A stretch of 9,728 nt of DNA from Gemmatimonadales bacterium (GCA_025924275.1 JAICEH010000065.1:1-9728), one strand, 5' to 3'; shown: positions 1-6,548, counted from the stretch's first letter. Translations and numbers: made by a program. The notes: generated from the letters alone by a model not told the origin.

Positions 1-1
1 C

Positions 2-583
2 ACCTCGTTCGCGTCGGGCCTCAACCTGTACGCCACGATGGCGGTGGCCGGCCTGCTGCAGCGCTTCGAGCTGGTGGATCTGCCCCCCGCGCTCGGCGTG
101 CTCGCCAACCCCGTCATCCTCGGGCTCTCCCTCACGCTCTTCGTGGTCGAGTTCCTGGCCGACAAGGTCCCCTGGGTGGATTCCGCCTGGGACGCGGTGC
201 ACACCTTCATCCGCCCGCCGGCGGCGGCGGCCCTCGCCTTCGGCGCGATGGGGGGGCCCGGCGAGCCGTGGAGCCTCGCCGCCGGGCTCCTCGCCGGCAC
301 GGTGGCCCTCACCTCCCACGGCGCCAAGGCCTCCACCCGCGCGGCGGCCAACACCAGCCCCGAGCCCTTCAGCAACTGGGTGCTGAGCTTCGCGGAGGAT
401 ACCGTGGCCATCGGGCTCACCTGGCTGGCCACGACCCATCCGGTGGTCACCGGCGTGATCGTCCTGGTCCTGCTGGTCCTGGCGGTGCTGCTCATCCGCG
501 CGTTCTACCGCACGCTCACCGCGCTGCGGGACCGCCTCCGCGCCGCCTTCGCGCCGGCCCCGACCCCCCCGCCCGGCGGCTAG
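2..583 (+). CDS. DUF4126 family membrane protein, 5' end cut off by window
   Basis: The reading frame is open from base 2, and the stretch before the first ATG (38) already reads as family sequence (SGLNLYATMAVAGLL). The true start therefore lies upstream of the window and the ATG at 38 is internal. About 193 residues remain and perhaps 10-15 are missing, judged from the usual family length. Visible are a hydrophobic segment around NPVILGLSLTLFVVEF, the family-like signature ADKVPWVDSAWDAVHTFIRPPA, a second hydrophobic stretch, then SHGAKASTRAAANTSPEPFSNW. Near the C-terminus is a long transmembrane helix (VVTGVIVLVLLVLAVLLI) followed by a basic, proline-rich tail. The family is an inner-membrane protein of unknown function. 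Its stop TAG (581-583) overlaps the stop of the convergent lipoprotein gene. Family assignment is from recognised motifs. Confidence 0.88.
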   Translation, partial: TSFASGLNLYATMAVAGLLQRFELVDLPPALGVLANPVILGLSLTLFVVEFLADKVPWVDSAWDAVHTFIRPPAAAALAFGAMGGPGEPWSLAAGLLAGTVALTSHGAKASTRAAANTSPEPFSNWVLSFAEDTVAIGLTWLATTHPVVTGVIVLVLLVLAVLLIRAFYRTLTALRDRLRAAFAPAPTPPPGG

Positions 584-1098
584 GGAGCGAGGGCCGCCGC
601 CGCGCGGGCGAGCTCGCGGGCGTGGCCGGTGATGGTGGCGGCCCGGCTCTCCTCGAGCGGCGCCGGTTCGCCGTTCACCAGCTTCTCGCCCGCCACCACC
701 CCACCCGACCCGTCCAGCGCCACCCGCCAGCGCACCGAGTCGGTGGCGCCCGCCGTGCCGGGCCGCGCCCGCACGCCCCGGGCCGTCCAGTACACCACGT
801 TCCCGTCCGCCAGGAAATACTCCTCCTCGCTCCGACCGTAGTCGCCCAGGTCGAGCGACTCGACGATCGCCTTGAGCTTGCCGTCTTCATAGTAGGCGCT
901 GAACGCCGATGTGGCGTCGCCCTGCGCCAGCCCGGCATCCACCCGGGTCATCGTCCCGAGCCGGGCGCGGAGGCCCGCCACCGCCGCCTCCGCGGCGGCC
1001 AGGCTGGCGGCGGCGTCAGCGCCCGCGGGAGCCGTGTCGTCGCGGGCCGGCGCGCAGGCGGCGGCGAGGAGGGCGAGGGCCAGGCGGGTCGCACGCAT
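580..1098 (-). CDS. small putative lipoprotein, unknown function
   Basis: 172 residues. I chose the ATG at 1098 because it begins a compact lipoprotein signal: MRATRLALALLAAAC, with the lipobox cysteine at residue 15. The longer open frame upstream is arginine/proline-rich noise. An ATG at 1122 (MPRRHGAP then the same signal) is a possible alternative, and neither has a convincing Shine-Dalgarno. After an Ala/Asp-rich linker there is a helical stretch (about residues 30-50, SLAAAEAAVAGLRARLG). A domain of likely beta strands follows, containing SAYYEDGKLKAIVESLDLG, then EEYFLADGNVVYW, then RWRVALDGSGG. I do not recognise the family. It should be anchored in the envelope facing the periplasm. 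Its gene is convergent with the DUF4126 gene, sharing the CTAG at 580-583, and divergent from the PhoD-like gene. Confidence 0.75.
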   Translation of the reverse strand: MRATRLALALLAAACAPARDDTAPAGADAAASLAAAEAAVAGLRARLGTMTRVDAGLAQGDATSAFSAYYEDGKLKAIVESLDLGDYGRSEEEYFLADGNVVYWTARGVRARPGTAGATDSVRWRVALDGSGGVVAGEKLVNGEPAPLEESRAATITGHARELARAAAALAP

Positions 1099-1252
1099 CG
1101 GGGCACCGTGCCGTCGCGGCATCTGGGGAGGTCGCGCTCGGCGGCGCGGACGAATCAGGCGAGGAGGCAGTCGGCATCCCCGATCACCGCCGTCCGCCGC
1201 CGTCGGGTGGAACCTGCGGGCGGCCCTCCGGCGCGGCAACCCCGCCCCGCGC

Positions 1253-1281
1253 TTGACGCCGCCGCCCGGGGGCGGTTCACT
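1253..1281 (+). promoter_or_regulatory. possible promoter with palindromic spacer
   Basis: TTGACG (1253-1258) is a good -35 match, lying 52 bp before the PhoD-like ATG. At 17 bp spacing the -10 position reads TTCACT, a poor match. The spacer holds a perfect inverted repeat, CCGCCC-GG-GGGCGG (1262-1275). The placement suits a promoter for the PhoD-like gene, but in DNA this GC-rich both the hexamer and the palindrome could be chance. The rest of the 212-bp divergent spacer (1099-1310) shows nothing else I can support. Confidence 0.25.
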
Positions 1282-1310
1282 CCATCCGCCTCCCCCATCC
1301 CGGCGTCCCG

Positions 1311-2675
1311 ATGCGATCCACGACACGCCCCCGCGCCGCATCCGCCGTCGCAGCCGTCCTGGCCGCCCTGGCCGCCCTGGCCGCCCTGGCCGCCCCGCTC
1401 GCCGCCCAGGCCTCGCCGCTCCAGTCGGGGCCGATGACCGGCTACTCCGAGATGCGGGAGGCGATGCTCTGGGTCCAGACCTCGCGGGCCGCGCGGGTGC
1501 GCTTCGAGTACTGGGACTCGCTCGCGCCGGGCACCCGGCTCCGCACTGCGGAGGTGGCCACCGAGGCGCGGACCGGGTTTACCGCCCGGCTCGTGGCCGA
1601 CCAGGTCGAGCCCGGCCGGGTCTACCACTACGAGCTCCTGCTGGACGGGAGCCGCGTGCCGCTCGGGCGGCCGCTCCGCTTCCGGACCCAGGCGCTCTGG
1701 CAGTGGCGCGAGGACCCGCCTCCCTTCCGCATCGCGCTCGGCAGCTGCTTCTACGTGAACGAGCCGGCCTACGACCGCCCCGGCACGCCCTACGGCAGCG
1801 ACTTCCAGGTGCTCGACGCCATCGGGCGGGCGCGGCCCGACGCGATGCTCTGGCTGGGCGACAACACCTACCTCCGCGAGGCGGACTGGTACTCGCGCAC
1901 CGGCATCCTCCGCCGCTGGACCCACACCCGCTCGCACCCCGGGCTGCAGCCGCTCCTCGGGGCGATGCACCACTACGCCACCTGGGACGACCACGACTAC
2001 GGCCCCGACGACGCCGACCGGAGCTACCGCGACAAGCGCATCACCCGGGAGGCCTTCGGGCTCTTCTGGGCCAATCCGGCCGCGGTGTTCGGGGAGGAGG
2101 AGGGCATCACCACGATGTTCCGGTGGGCCGACGTGGACTTCTTCCTGCTGGACGACCGCTGGTGGCGGGTCCCGAACGACCGGAGGGGCGGCGGGCGCAC
2201 GATGCTGGGCCACGCCCAGCGGGAGTGGCTGGTGGATGCCCTGGTGGCCAGTCGGGCCCCGTTCAAGATCGTGGTGCTGGGAGGGCAGGTCCTGAACCCG
2301 GCTCGGCGGTTCGAGACCCTCGCCACCTATCCCGAGGAGCGGGAGTGGCTCCTCGCCCGGATCGCGGAGGAGGGGATCTCCGGGGTCTTCTTCGTCTCGG
2401 GCGACATCCACCACACCGAGCTCGCCCGGCTCGAGCGGCCGGGCAGCTACCCGCTGTACGACCTGTCGGTCTCCCCCCTCACGGCCGGCATCTCGCGGGT
2501 CCGCCCCGACGACGGCAACACCCTCCGCCTCCCGGAGACCGTCGTGGAGGAGCACAACTTCGCCACCCTGGACTTCAGCGGCCCCCGCACCGACCGGCAG
2601 ATGGTGATCACCGTCTGGAACGCCGAGGGGGAGCGGAAGTGGGAGCGGGTGGTGAAGGCGCGGGAACTGCGATGA
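1311..2675 (+). CDS. secreted PhoD-like alkaline phosphatase / metallophosphoesterase
   Basis: 454 residues. A Sec-type signal peptide covers about residues 1-34 (basic start, then LAA repeats, ending AAQA); there is no twin-arginine motif. Residues about 38-128 look like the Fn3-like N-domain of this family (MREAMLWVQTSRAARVRFEYW to FRTQ). The catalytic metallophosphatase domain follows: GSC (144-146), WLGDN (181-185), MHHYATWDDHDYGPDD (219-234), and GDIHHTE (364-370). The Asp, Asn and His residues in these motifs are the likely metal ligands. The THTRS and EAFGLFWANP stretches are typical of the PhoD branch. It should hydrolyse phosphoesters in the periplasm or outside the cell; the substrate is unknown. 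No Shine-Dalgarno is visible before the ATG. The stop is followed directly by a long hairpin repeat, and the next gene converges on it. Confidence 0.92.
   Translation: MRSTTRPRAASAVAAVLAALAALAALAAPLAAQASPLQSGPMTGYSEMREAMLWVQTSRAARVRFEYWDSLAPGTRLRTAEVATEARTGFTARLVADQVEPGRVYHYELLLDGSRVPLGRPLRFRTQALWQWREDPPPFRIALGSCFYVNEPAYDRPGTPYGSDFQVLDAIGRARPDAMLWLGDNTYLREADWYSRTGILRRWTHTRSHPGLQPLLGAMHHYATWDDHDYGPDDADRSYRDKRITREAFGLFWANPAAVFGEEEGITTMFRWADVDFFLLDDRWWRVPNDRRGGGRTMLGHAQREWLVDALVASRAPFKIVVLGGQVLNPARRFETLATYPEEREWLLARIAEEGISGVFFVSGDIHHTELARLERPGSYPLYDLSVSPLTAGISRVRPDDGNTLRLPETVVEEHNFATLDFSGPRTDRQMVITVWNAEGERKWERVVKARELR
1359..1394 (+). repeat. four perfect 9-bp tandem copies in signal peptide
   Basis: CTGGCCGCC is repeated four times without a mismatch, encoding Leu-Ala-Ala four times. 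It forms most of the hydrophobic core of the PhoD-like signal peptide. The 9-bp unit keeps frame, so slippage would change only the length of the core. Confidence 0.9.
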
Positions 2676-2680
2676 ACGGC

Positions 2681-2726
2681 GAGCGGGGAGCGGGGAGCGG
2701 CGTGGCCCGCTCCCCGTTCCCCGCTC
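2681..2726. repeat. heptad inverted repeat A, likely bidirectional terminator hairpin
   Basis: The left arm is tandem GGAGCGG heptads (through 2700). The right arm is their reverse complement (from 2707), with one GGAACGG variant. Bases 2681-2700 pair with 2707-2726 over 20 positions with a single G-T, closing a 6-base loop (CGTGGC). The heptads run slightly beyond the stem on both sides. The element nearly fills the 60 bp between the PhoD-like stop (2673-2675) and the convergent lipoprotein stop (2736-2738). That position suits a bidirectional terminator, but no clear T-tract follows either arm. The same heptads recur at 4254-4338. Confidence 0.8.
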
Positions 2727-2735
2727 CCCGCTCCC

Positions 2736-3182
2736 CTATTTCACCGTGAAGTCCTTCGTCCCCGCCGACACGCCGTCGAGGAGGACCTCGACCTTGTAGT
2801 CGCCGGTCGGCCACGGCGCCGGATTCATGATGTGGAACTCGGTCACGGCGGGGCCGGTGGGCGCGATGGTGCGCGAGTCCTCGTGGACCACCTGGCCATC
2901 CTGGAAGGTCCACCGGGTGGCCAGCGTGGCGGCCGCCGAGGATCCCGTGGTGGCGATCGACACGTAGATCGTGTCCCGCACGCCGAAGGAGGTCGACGGG
3001 GCGACCACCTTCATGTCGGGACCGACCGCCTTGCCCAGGTCGAAGGACGCGACCTGGACCGCGGCGGGCGCCGGGACGGCCGCTTCTCCGACCGGCGGGG
3101 CGGGTTCCTGCCGCTGCTTGCAGCCCACCGCCACGGCGGGCAGGAGCAGGAGCAGCGGGACGAGACGGCGATTCGGGATCAT
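2736..3182 (-). CDS. putative lipoprotein with Ig-like C-terminal domain
   Basis: 148 residues. The ATG at 3182 is preceded by GGAGG with a 6-base gap (3189-3193 on the complement). The signal peptide MIPNRRLVPLLLLLPAVAVGC has a lipobox ending AVGC, with cysteine 21, then Lys 22. A Pro/Ala-rich linker spans about residues 25-45. The remainder (about 46-148) reads as an Ig-like beta sandwich: DTIYVSIATTG, then LATRWTFQDGQVVHED, then PWPTGDYKVEVLLDG, ending AGTKDFTVK. Such domains often bind partners or carbohydrate, but no specific function can be read. It is the last gene of a short minus-strand run, 13 bp after the LysM gene, so the two are probably cotranscribed and act in the envelope. The stop abuts heptad repeat A. 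Confidence 0.85.
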   Translation of the reverse strand: MIPNRRLVPLLLLLPAVAVGCKQRQEPAPPVGEAAVPAPAAVQVASFDLGKAVGPDMKVVAPSTSFGVRDTIYVSIATTGSSAAATLATRWTFQDGQVVHEDSRTIAPTGPAVTEFHIMNPAPWPTGDYKVEVLLDGVSAGTKDFTVK

Positions 3183-3195
3183 CGGGAGCCTCCGC

Positions 3196-3465
3196 TCACT
3201 TGCCGGGGATGTCGGGGATCACGAACTCCTGCCCCGGGTGGATCAGGTCGGGGTTCGCGATCTTGTCGCGATTGGCCTCGAAGATGGCGCGCCACTGCTT
3301 GGCATCGCCGTAGTACTTCTTGGCGATCTTCGACAGGCTCTCGCCCCGCTCCACGACGTGGGTGCGCGGCGACGGTGGGGCGGCGGAGGCGGCGGCAGGG
3401 GCGGTGGACGAACTGCCGCCGGTCACCTTGGAGAAGTCCGCCTTGGGACGGGTGGGGTCGGGCAT
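3196..3465 (-). CDS. small LysM-domain protein, Kbp/YgaU-like
   Basis: 89 residues. The ATG at 3465 has GGAGG 8 bases upstream (3474-3478 on the complement). Residues 1-34 are a flexible Ser/Ala/Pro-rich segment without a signal peptide. Residues about 35-84 form one LysM domain: THVVERGESLSKIAKKYYGD, then WRAIFEANRDKI, NPDLIHPGQEFVIP. The long insert with the FEANRD and HPGQ motifs resembles the LysM part of E. coli Kbp (YgaU), here without the BON domain. LysM domains usually bind peptidoglycan or related glycans. The lack of a signal peptide leaves it open whether this protein is cytoplasmic, as Kbp is, or exported another way. It sits between the SIMPL gene (25-bp gap) and the Ig-like lipoprotein (13-bp gap). 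Confidence 0.9.
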   Translation of the reverse strand: MPDPTRPKADFSKVTGGSSSTAPAAASAAPPSPRTHVVERGESLSKIAKKYYGDAKQWRAIFEANRDKIANPDLIHPGQEFVIPDIPGK

Positions 3466-3490
3466 CGGAGTTGCCTCCCGGTTGCTGGGT

Positions 3491-4210
3491 CTACTCGAGG
3501 GCGAACGACGCGTGGGCCGTGGCCGTGATCTCCTTGTCGATGGAGGTCAGGTCGTTCACTCCGTAATCTGCGATCATCGTGCTGTGCTTGGGCGTGATCT
3601 GGAGCACGCCCATCCGGGCCCGCCGGATTGCACCCAGGCGCGCCCCGCTCGCTTCGGCGATGCTTCGGGCCCGCTCCATCGCGTCCCGCGCCGCCTCGGC
3701 CTGCACCGTCCCCTTCACCTCCGCCAGGCGGGTGAAGTGGTACTCCGGCGCCTCCGGCTCGATCCGGACTCCCTGCTCCACCAGCCCGGCCAGGTCCAGC
3801 GCGAGGGCTGCCACCCTCGGCACGTCCGTCGAGCGCAACTCATAGCGCTGCCTGTAGTTGTAGCGGAGTGTCCGACCGGTCATCTGGCCCTGCGGGGTCC
3901 ACTCCTGGATCGGCTCGATGGTGACCGGGTCGACCCGGACGCTCTCGGGCGCCACGCCGTGGCTCCGGAGGAAGGCCTCGATCGCCGGCCCCTGCCGGCG
4001 GAGGTCCCGGTATGCCGCCTCCCCCGTCTCGCTCTCACCCCGGAGACTGAAGCGGAGCACGGCCAGGTCGGCGGTGATCTCCTGCCGCGCCGACCCGGAC
4101 ACGTCGAGGGTCTGGGCGAGGCGGTGGTTGCCCCGCCAGGTGAAGGCGATCAGTCCGGCCGACAGCACCAGCCCGGCGGCGAGGATGAAGGCGGAGGGGA
4201 CGCGGGGCAC
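3491..4210 (-). CDS. SIMPL (DUF541) domain protein, membrane-anchored
   Basis: 239 residues from a GTG start at 4210. This start is chosen because GGAG lies 7 bases before it (4218-4221 on the complement) and the protein then opens with a clean membrane segment (about residues 6-24, SAFILAAGLVLSAGL). The upstream ATG at 4357 would read through the heptad repeat and into the synthetase gene. The SIMPL domain fills the rest: LDVSGSARQEITADLAVLRFSLRGE near the start, YRDL, a central RYNYRQRYELRSTDV, and the conserved ending YGVNDLTSIDKEITATAHASFAL. Relatives such as YggE are periplasmic proteins linked to oxidative or envelope stress, with no established catalytic activity. It probably heads the operon with the LysM and lipoprotein genes. 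Confidence 0.9.
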   Translation of the reverse strand: MPRVPSAFILAAGLVLSAGLIAFTWRGNHRLAQTLDVSGSARQEITADLAVLRFSLRGESETGEAAYRDLRRQGPAIEAFLRSHGVAPESVRVDPVTIEPIQEWTPQGQMTGRTLRYNYRQRYELRSTDVPRVAALALDLAGLVEQGVRIEPEAPEYHFTRLAEVKGTVQAEAARDAMERARSIAEASGARLGAIRRARMGVLQITPKHSTMIADYGVNDLTSIDKEITATAHASFALE

Positions 4211-4217
4211 GGGGGGG

Positions 4218-4221
4218 CTCC
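4218..4221 (-). promoter_or_regulatory. ribosome-binding site deciding the SIMPL start
   Basis: GGAG on the minus strand, 7 bases before the GTG at 4210. No ATG in this frame lies nearby, so this site supports the GTG start. Confidence 0.6.
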
Positions 4222-4245
4222 GGAGGGGGTGAGGGAAGTTACGTC

Positions 4246-4341
4246 GGGGGGCAGGGAGCAGGGAGCGGGGAGCGGGGAGCGGACCGCCCCCCACCGCCCG
4301 GCGGCTGCTACCGCTCCCCGCTCCCCGGTTCCCGCTCCCGG
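4246..4341. repeat. heptad inverted repeat B with G-quadruplex-capable arm
   Basis: This is a second copy of the GGAGCGG heptad element seen at 2681-2726. Left-arm bases 4266-4282 pair perfectly with 4311-4327 (17 bp). Pairing continues outward with a few mismatches to about 4254/4339. The loop is 28 bases (4283-4310). The plus-strand left arm has G runs at 4246-4251, 4254-4256, 4261-4263, 4267-4270 and 4274-4277 with gaps of 2-4 bases, which fits the G-quadruplex pattern. The right arm is inside the synthetase gene and encodes its C-terminal Glu-Pro-Gly-Ser-Gly-Glu-Arg. The element separates the synthetase from the SIMPL gene and may terminate or attenuate transcription between them. Confidence 0.75.
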
Positions 4342-6437
4342 ACCACCACCCGCGCATCCGCCACCACGACCCCGTCCGGGCCCGCCATCACGGGGTTGAG
4401 GTCGAGGCTCGCGATCTCCGGTAAGTCGAGCGCCAGGCGCGAGAGCCGGAGCAGGAGGTCCGCAAGCGCGGCGCGATCCACGGCCGCCCCGCCCCTCACC
4501 CCGTCGAGCGCCCGTGCGCCGCGGATGGCCCGGAGCAGGTCCTCCGCGTCCTCGACCGCGAGGGGTGCGACCCGGAAGGCCACGTCCCTGAGCACCTCGA
4601 CGAAGACACCGCCCAGGCCGAACATCACCAGCGGTCCGAAGCCCGGCTCCCGGCTCACCCCCGCGATCACCTCCAGGCCCTTCGGCGCCATCCGCTGCAC
4701 CAGCACCCCGTCCACCCGCGCGTCGGGGGCGGCCGCCGCCACCGCGGCCAGCATCTCGCCGTGCGCCCGCCGCACCGCCGCCCCGTCGGCGAGTCCGAGG
4801 CGGACTCCGCCCACGTCCGTCTTGTGGGAGATGGAGGGGGCCACGACCTTGAGCGCCACGGGAAGCCCGAGCTCGCCCGCAAGGGCGGCGGCCTCCTCCG
4901 CCGTCCGCGCGATCCGCCCCGCCGCCACCGGGATCCCGTAGGCCTGGATCAGTTCCAGAGCCGCCGCCTCGTCGAGTCGGTCCCGCCCGGCGGCGCGGGC
5001 CGCCGCGAGGATCGCCTCGGCCCGGTCGCGGTCGGCGGCGAACCCCGGCGCGGGCGTGCGCGAGCGTCCGCGCCGCTCGCCCCACCAGGCCAGGGCGGCC
5101 AGCGCCCGGGCCGCCGACTCGGGGAAGATGTAGGCCGGCACCTGCACCTCGTTGAGCGACTGCCTCCCCTCCGGGAGGCCCTCGTTCCCCATCAGCACCG
5201 CCAGCACCGGCTTTCCCCGGTGGGCCGGCACGACCTCGGCGATCGCCTTCGCCACGTCCTCCTGCCGGACGCCGAGGGGGGGGACGAACATCGCGAGTGC
5301 GGCGTCCACGTTCGGGTCCGCGAGCATCGCGTCCAGCCCCGCCGCGTAGGCCTCGGGGCCCGCCGAGGCGATCATGTCGAGCGGGTTCCGGAACGAGGCC
5401 TCGGGCGGGAGCAGGCCCCGGAGCCGCGCCACCGTGGCGGGCGAGAGCTCCGGCAGCGCCAGGCCCTCCGCGTCGAGCGCGTCCGCGGCGAGGATGCCGG
5501 CCCCCCCCGAGTTGCTCACCACCGCCGTCCGCCGCGAGCGCGGGGCGGGCTGCCCGGTGAACGCCATCGCGTAGTCGAACAGCTCCTCGACCGAGTCGGC
5601 CCGGATGACGCCCGCCTGGGTGAGCAGCGCGTCCACCGCGGCGTCGCTGGCGGCCAGCGCGCCGGTGTGCGAGCTGGCCGCGCGCGCGCCGGCGCGCGAC
5701 CGCCCCGACTTCACCAGCACGATCGGCTTCCGGCGCACGATCCGGGATGCCAGCTCGAGGAACTTCCGCGGATTCCCGAAGCTCTCGACGTACATCAGGA
5801 TCACGTCCACCGCTCCGTCGTGCTCCCAGTACTCCAGCAGGTCGTTGCCGCTCACGTCCGGCTTATTGCCCACCGACACGAACTGGGCGATGCCGATGCC
5901 GTACGACCGGGCGTAGTCGAGCACCGTGAGCCCCATCGCCCCCGACTGGCTCACGAAGGCCGCGCGGCCCGGCGGCGGCATCACCCGGGCGAAGGTGGCA
6001 TTGAAGGCGTACGCCGGGTCGCTGTTGAGCACGCCGAGACAGTTGGGCCCCACCATCCGGACGCCGCTGGTCCGCACCAGCTCGGTGAGCCGCCGCTCCC
6101 GCTCGACACCGTCGCCACCCACCTCGCGGAAGCCGGCGGAGATCACGACCAGCCCCCGGACCCCCGCGGCCACGCACTCCTCCGCCACGGCCTGCACCGC
6201 CTCCTTCGGCACCACGATGACCGCCAGGTCGGGCGGCTCCGGGACGGCACCCACCGAACGCCAGGCCGGGAGGGCGTGGATGGCGCGGGCCGAGGGGTTC
6301 ACCGGGTAGACCGGGCCGGTGAACCCGCCCTGGACCAGGTTGGCCACGATCTGCGACCCGATCGTGCGGTAATTGCGCGAGGCACCGATGACGGCCACCG
6401 AGCGCGGTCGGAGGATCGGGTCGAGCGAGCCCGGCAT
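4308..6437 (-). CDS. ADP-forming acetate/acyl-CoA synthetase, fused alpha-beta
   Basis: 709 residues. The ATG at 6437 has GGAG 7 bases upstream. Domain order: CoA-binding Rossmann domain (about 1-135, RSVAVIGASRN; GPNCLG at 130-135), succinyl-CoA-ligase-like domain (about 150-450, VSQSGAMG at 162-169, SSHTGAL with His257 as the expected phosphohistidine, NPLDM at 351-355). A C-terminal ATP-grasp beta domain (about 475-700) follows, with ALKVVAPSISHKTDVGGV around 528-545, FGLGGVFVE and DLNPVM at 679-684. No acetyltransferase domain is attached. The family interconverts acyl-CoA, ADP and phosphate with acid, CoA and ATP in the cytoplasm, making ATP from acyl-CoA or activating acids; the acyl substrate cannot be read. 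The last residues (REPGSGER) come from the heptad repeat. It is divergent from hsp20 across the phased-repeat region. Confidence 0.93.
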   Translation of the reverse strand: MPGSLDPILRPRSVAVIGASRNYRTIGSQIVANLVQGGFTGPVYPVNPSARAIHALPAWRSVGAVPEPPDLAVIVVPKEAVQAVAEECVAAGVRGLVVISAGFREVGGDGVERERRLTELVRTSGVRMVGPNCLGVLNSDPAYAFNATFARVMPPPGRAAFVSQSGAMGLTVLDYARSYGIGIAQFVSVGNKPDVSGNDLLEYWEHDGAVDVILMYVESFGNPRKFLELASRIVRRKPIVLVKSGRSRAGARAASSHTGALAASDAAVDALLTQAGVIRADSVEELFDYAMAFTGQPAPRSRRTAVVSNSGGAGILAADALDAEGLALPELSPATVARLRGLLPPEASFRNPLDMIASAGPEAYAAGLDAMLADPNVDAALAMFVPPLGVRQEDVAKAIAEVVPAHRGKPVLAVLMGNEGLPEGRQSLNEVQVPAYIFPESAARALAALAWWGERRGRSRTPAPGFAADRDRAEAILAAARAAGRDRLDEAAALELIQAYGIPVAAGRIARTAEEAAALAGELGLPVALKVVAPSISHKTDVGGVRLGLADGAAVRRAHGEMLAAVAAAAPDARVDGVLVQRMAPKGLEVIAGVSREPGFGPLVMFGLGGVFVEVLRDVAFRVAPLAVEDAEDLLRAIRGARALDGVRGGAAVDRAALADLLLRLSRLALDLPEIASLDLNPVMAGPDGVVVADARVVVREREPGSGER

Positions 6438-6454
6438 CGGGACTCCGGCGAAAA

Positions 6455-6487
6455 GGTTCAGCGCGGCTTCAGCCCCGCTTCAGGCCG
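6455..6487. promoter_or_regulatory. three phased 11-bp direct repeats in divergent promoter region
   Basis: TTCAG occurs at 6457, 6468 and 6479, exactly 11 bp apart. The units are GGTTCAG-CGCG, GCTTCAG-CCCC and GCTTCAG-GCCG; on the minus strand the core reads CTGAAGC or CTGAACC plus four bases. A 7-bp core with a 4-bp gap on one helix face is the layout of OmpR/PhoB-family response-regulator sites. The array ends 18 bp from the synthetase start and 73 bp from the hsp20 start, so it could act on either. No convincing -35/-10 pair is visible in the 122-bp spacer. That the array is an operator is inference. Confidence 0.45.
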
Positions 6488-6548
6488 CGGACGCTATCCT
6501 GACCACGTCCCCCCGGGACGCACTGCCGCAGGTGGATGGTACGCACGC

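Noticed and set aside
1099..1341. N-terminal extension of the small lipoprotein from an ATG at 1341
   Set aside because: It would bury the lipoprotein signal behind 81 Arg/Gly/Pro-rich residues and overlap the PhoD-like start.
1155..2555. 466-codon minus-strand open frame opposite the PhoD-like gene
   Set aside because: Composition typical of antisense frames in high-GC DNA; the plus-strand frame carries all the enzyme motifs.
911..2749. 612-codon plus-strand open frame
   Set aside because: Arg/Pro/Ala-rich shadow overlapping the PhoD-like gene in another frame; no motifs or signal, and it ends in heptad-derived sequence.
4211..4357. N-terminal extension of the SIMPL gene from an ATG at 4357
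   Set aside because: It would translate the heptad repeat into low-complexity sequence and overlap the synthetase gene; the GTG at 4210 has a ribosome-binding site and gives a clean membrane anchor.
5683..5698. 16-bp alternating CG palindrome that could form Z-DNA
   Set aside because: It lies inside synthetase codons for the Arg/Ala-rich stretch before His257 and is explained by GC-rich codon use.
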